Below the pieces are notes generated by a model. The model searched no databases, was not told where the DNA came from, and saw only the letters and a program-made list of their open reading frames with translations. The position numbers and the translations under genes are program-made. A DNA stretch of 64,000 bases from Bradysia coprophila. Its lineage: Eukaryota; Arthropoda; Insecta; Diptera; Sciaridae. Of this stretch, positions 63,390-64,000 are shown one piece after another. Position 1 is the first letter of the stretch. Every line of letters begins with the position of its first letter. The DNA lies in contig NW_023503339.1 in assembly GCF_014529535.1 (NCBI RefSeq), positions 806,001-870,000 on the forward strand, in the 5' to 3' direction.

Positions 63390-64000
63390 GTGAGTTGATT
63401 TAAATTTTGCATTTGAAATTCGACGAGCTGACGTTCGACTTAAACGAACAACGACGATCAGAACATTTTACATTAAGCTGCGGAGAACTTTCGTCTAGAT
63501 TTATCCCATGTCCCTTCTAATGGCAGTTGAGCTATTCGATTTGTGTACCTACGAGGAGAATTAGTTCTAACAATTCGAACTTAAGTTGACTCAATTCAAT
63601 TTTGTGTCTGACAACAAATGAGCCATGATTCGTACCTTGGCATTTTTTGCGAGCAAGTTATGACATGACTTAAGTTCGATTTCATAATTATTGCAGAGGA
63701 CTTTTATTTGTACCACTCGAGGTGAGCAGAACTATTGTGGTTTTAGGGCATCTGTTGTTACTGTGAAGATCGTTTTTGGTTGTCGTTTTCATTTCTGATA
63801 ATCTGGTCAAATTTTGCTGGAGTTTCCCAAAGTATTCTTGAATTCAAGGAAAAAATATCTCCGCCAATTTTGATCGAAATGCAACACAGAAAATGTTAAC
63901 TTGGTCAGGATGAAAGTTGCTTAATAATTTAATTTTGAAAAGATTCACGAAATTAGGCACTTAGTAGTACTTTGACAAATTTTTGACTGTGCAAAAGGAA
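63390..64000. other. 3' part of the TLC-type gene or its flank
   Basis: A candidate acceptor (aattattgcag, ending near 63696) and donor (cgag/gtgagcag near 63720) frame a possible short exon. Joining at the cag gives an immediate TGA. Joining two bases later (cagag) gives TFICTTR in frame. Family members should have one or two more helices, so more exons may lie beyond the window. Confidence 0.35.

Overview
The window is nuclear DNA from an insect, most likely a dipteran. It is AT-rich, its genes are split by GT-AG introns (many only 55-70 bp), and it carries relics of LTR, non-LTR and cut-and-paste transposons. Closest matches in memory are arthropod proteins. A nematoceran such as a fungus gnat is my guess, not a demonstrated fact. 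There are no bacterial operons, CRISPR arrays or rRNA genes, and I saw no tRNA. Almost every real gene had to be assembled by joining exons. I checked that each proposed join keeps the reading frame.

Layout: (1) 1-17170, plus strand: the 3' half of an ADAM10/Kuzbanian-type membrane metalloprotease. It covers the zinc site, disintegrin and Cys-rich regions, transmembrane segment and a very long disordered tail, and its 5' exons lie outside the window. (2) 17171-26374: gene-poor, with several terminal-inverted-repeat elements. (3) 26375-37451, minus strand: three genes, namely a 12-exon GPR107/108-type seven-transmembrane protein, a probable TTI2 homologue and a zinc-free MDR oxidoreductase of rather fungal appearance. 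(4) 39287-45815, plus strand: two tandem paralogous mitochondrial carriers of the SLC25A45/47/48 type. They are separated by a young gag-only LTR element with identical 110-bp LTRs, a 5-bp target duplication, a tRNA-Ser-like primer site and a polypurine tract. (5) 46760-47560: a decayed reverse-transcriptase relic on the minus strand. (6) 47898-52325, plus strand: an ABHD17 depalmitoylase whose first coding exon has only 14 nt, then a Ser-rich disordered protein. (7) 52326-59024: gene-poor, with a ten-copy 109-bp minisatellite. (8) 59025-63389, plus strand: two tandem secreted Cys-rich proteins with a stanniocalcin-like spacing, then a ceramide-synthase-like (TLC) protein that lacks the catalytic His pair.

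The genes do not form one pathway; this is ordinary eukaryotic gene order. Likely themes are surface proteolysis (ADAM10), membrane trafficking (GPR107), PIKK assembly (TTI2), mitochondrial transport (SLC25 pair), protein depalmitoylation (ABHD17) and sphingolipid-related chemistry (TLC protein). The least described items are the secreted Cys-rich pair, the HH-less TLC protein, the MITE families and the compact LTR element.
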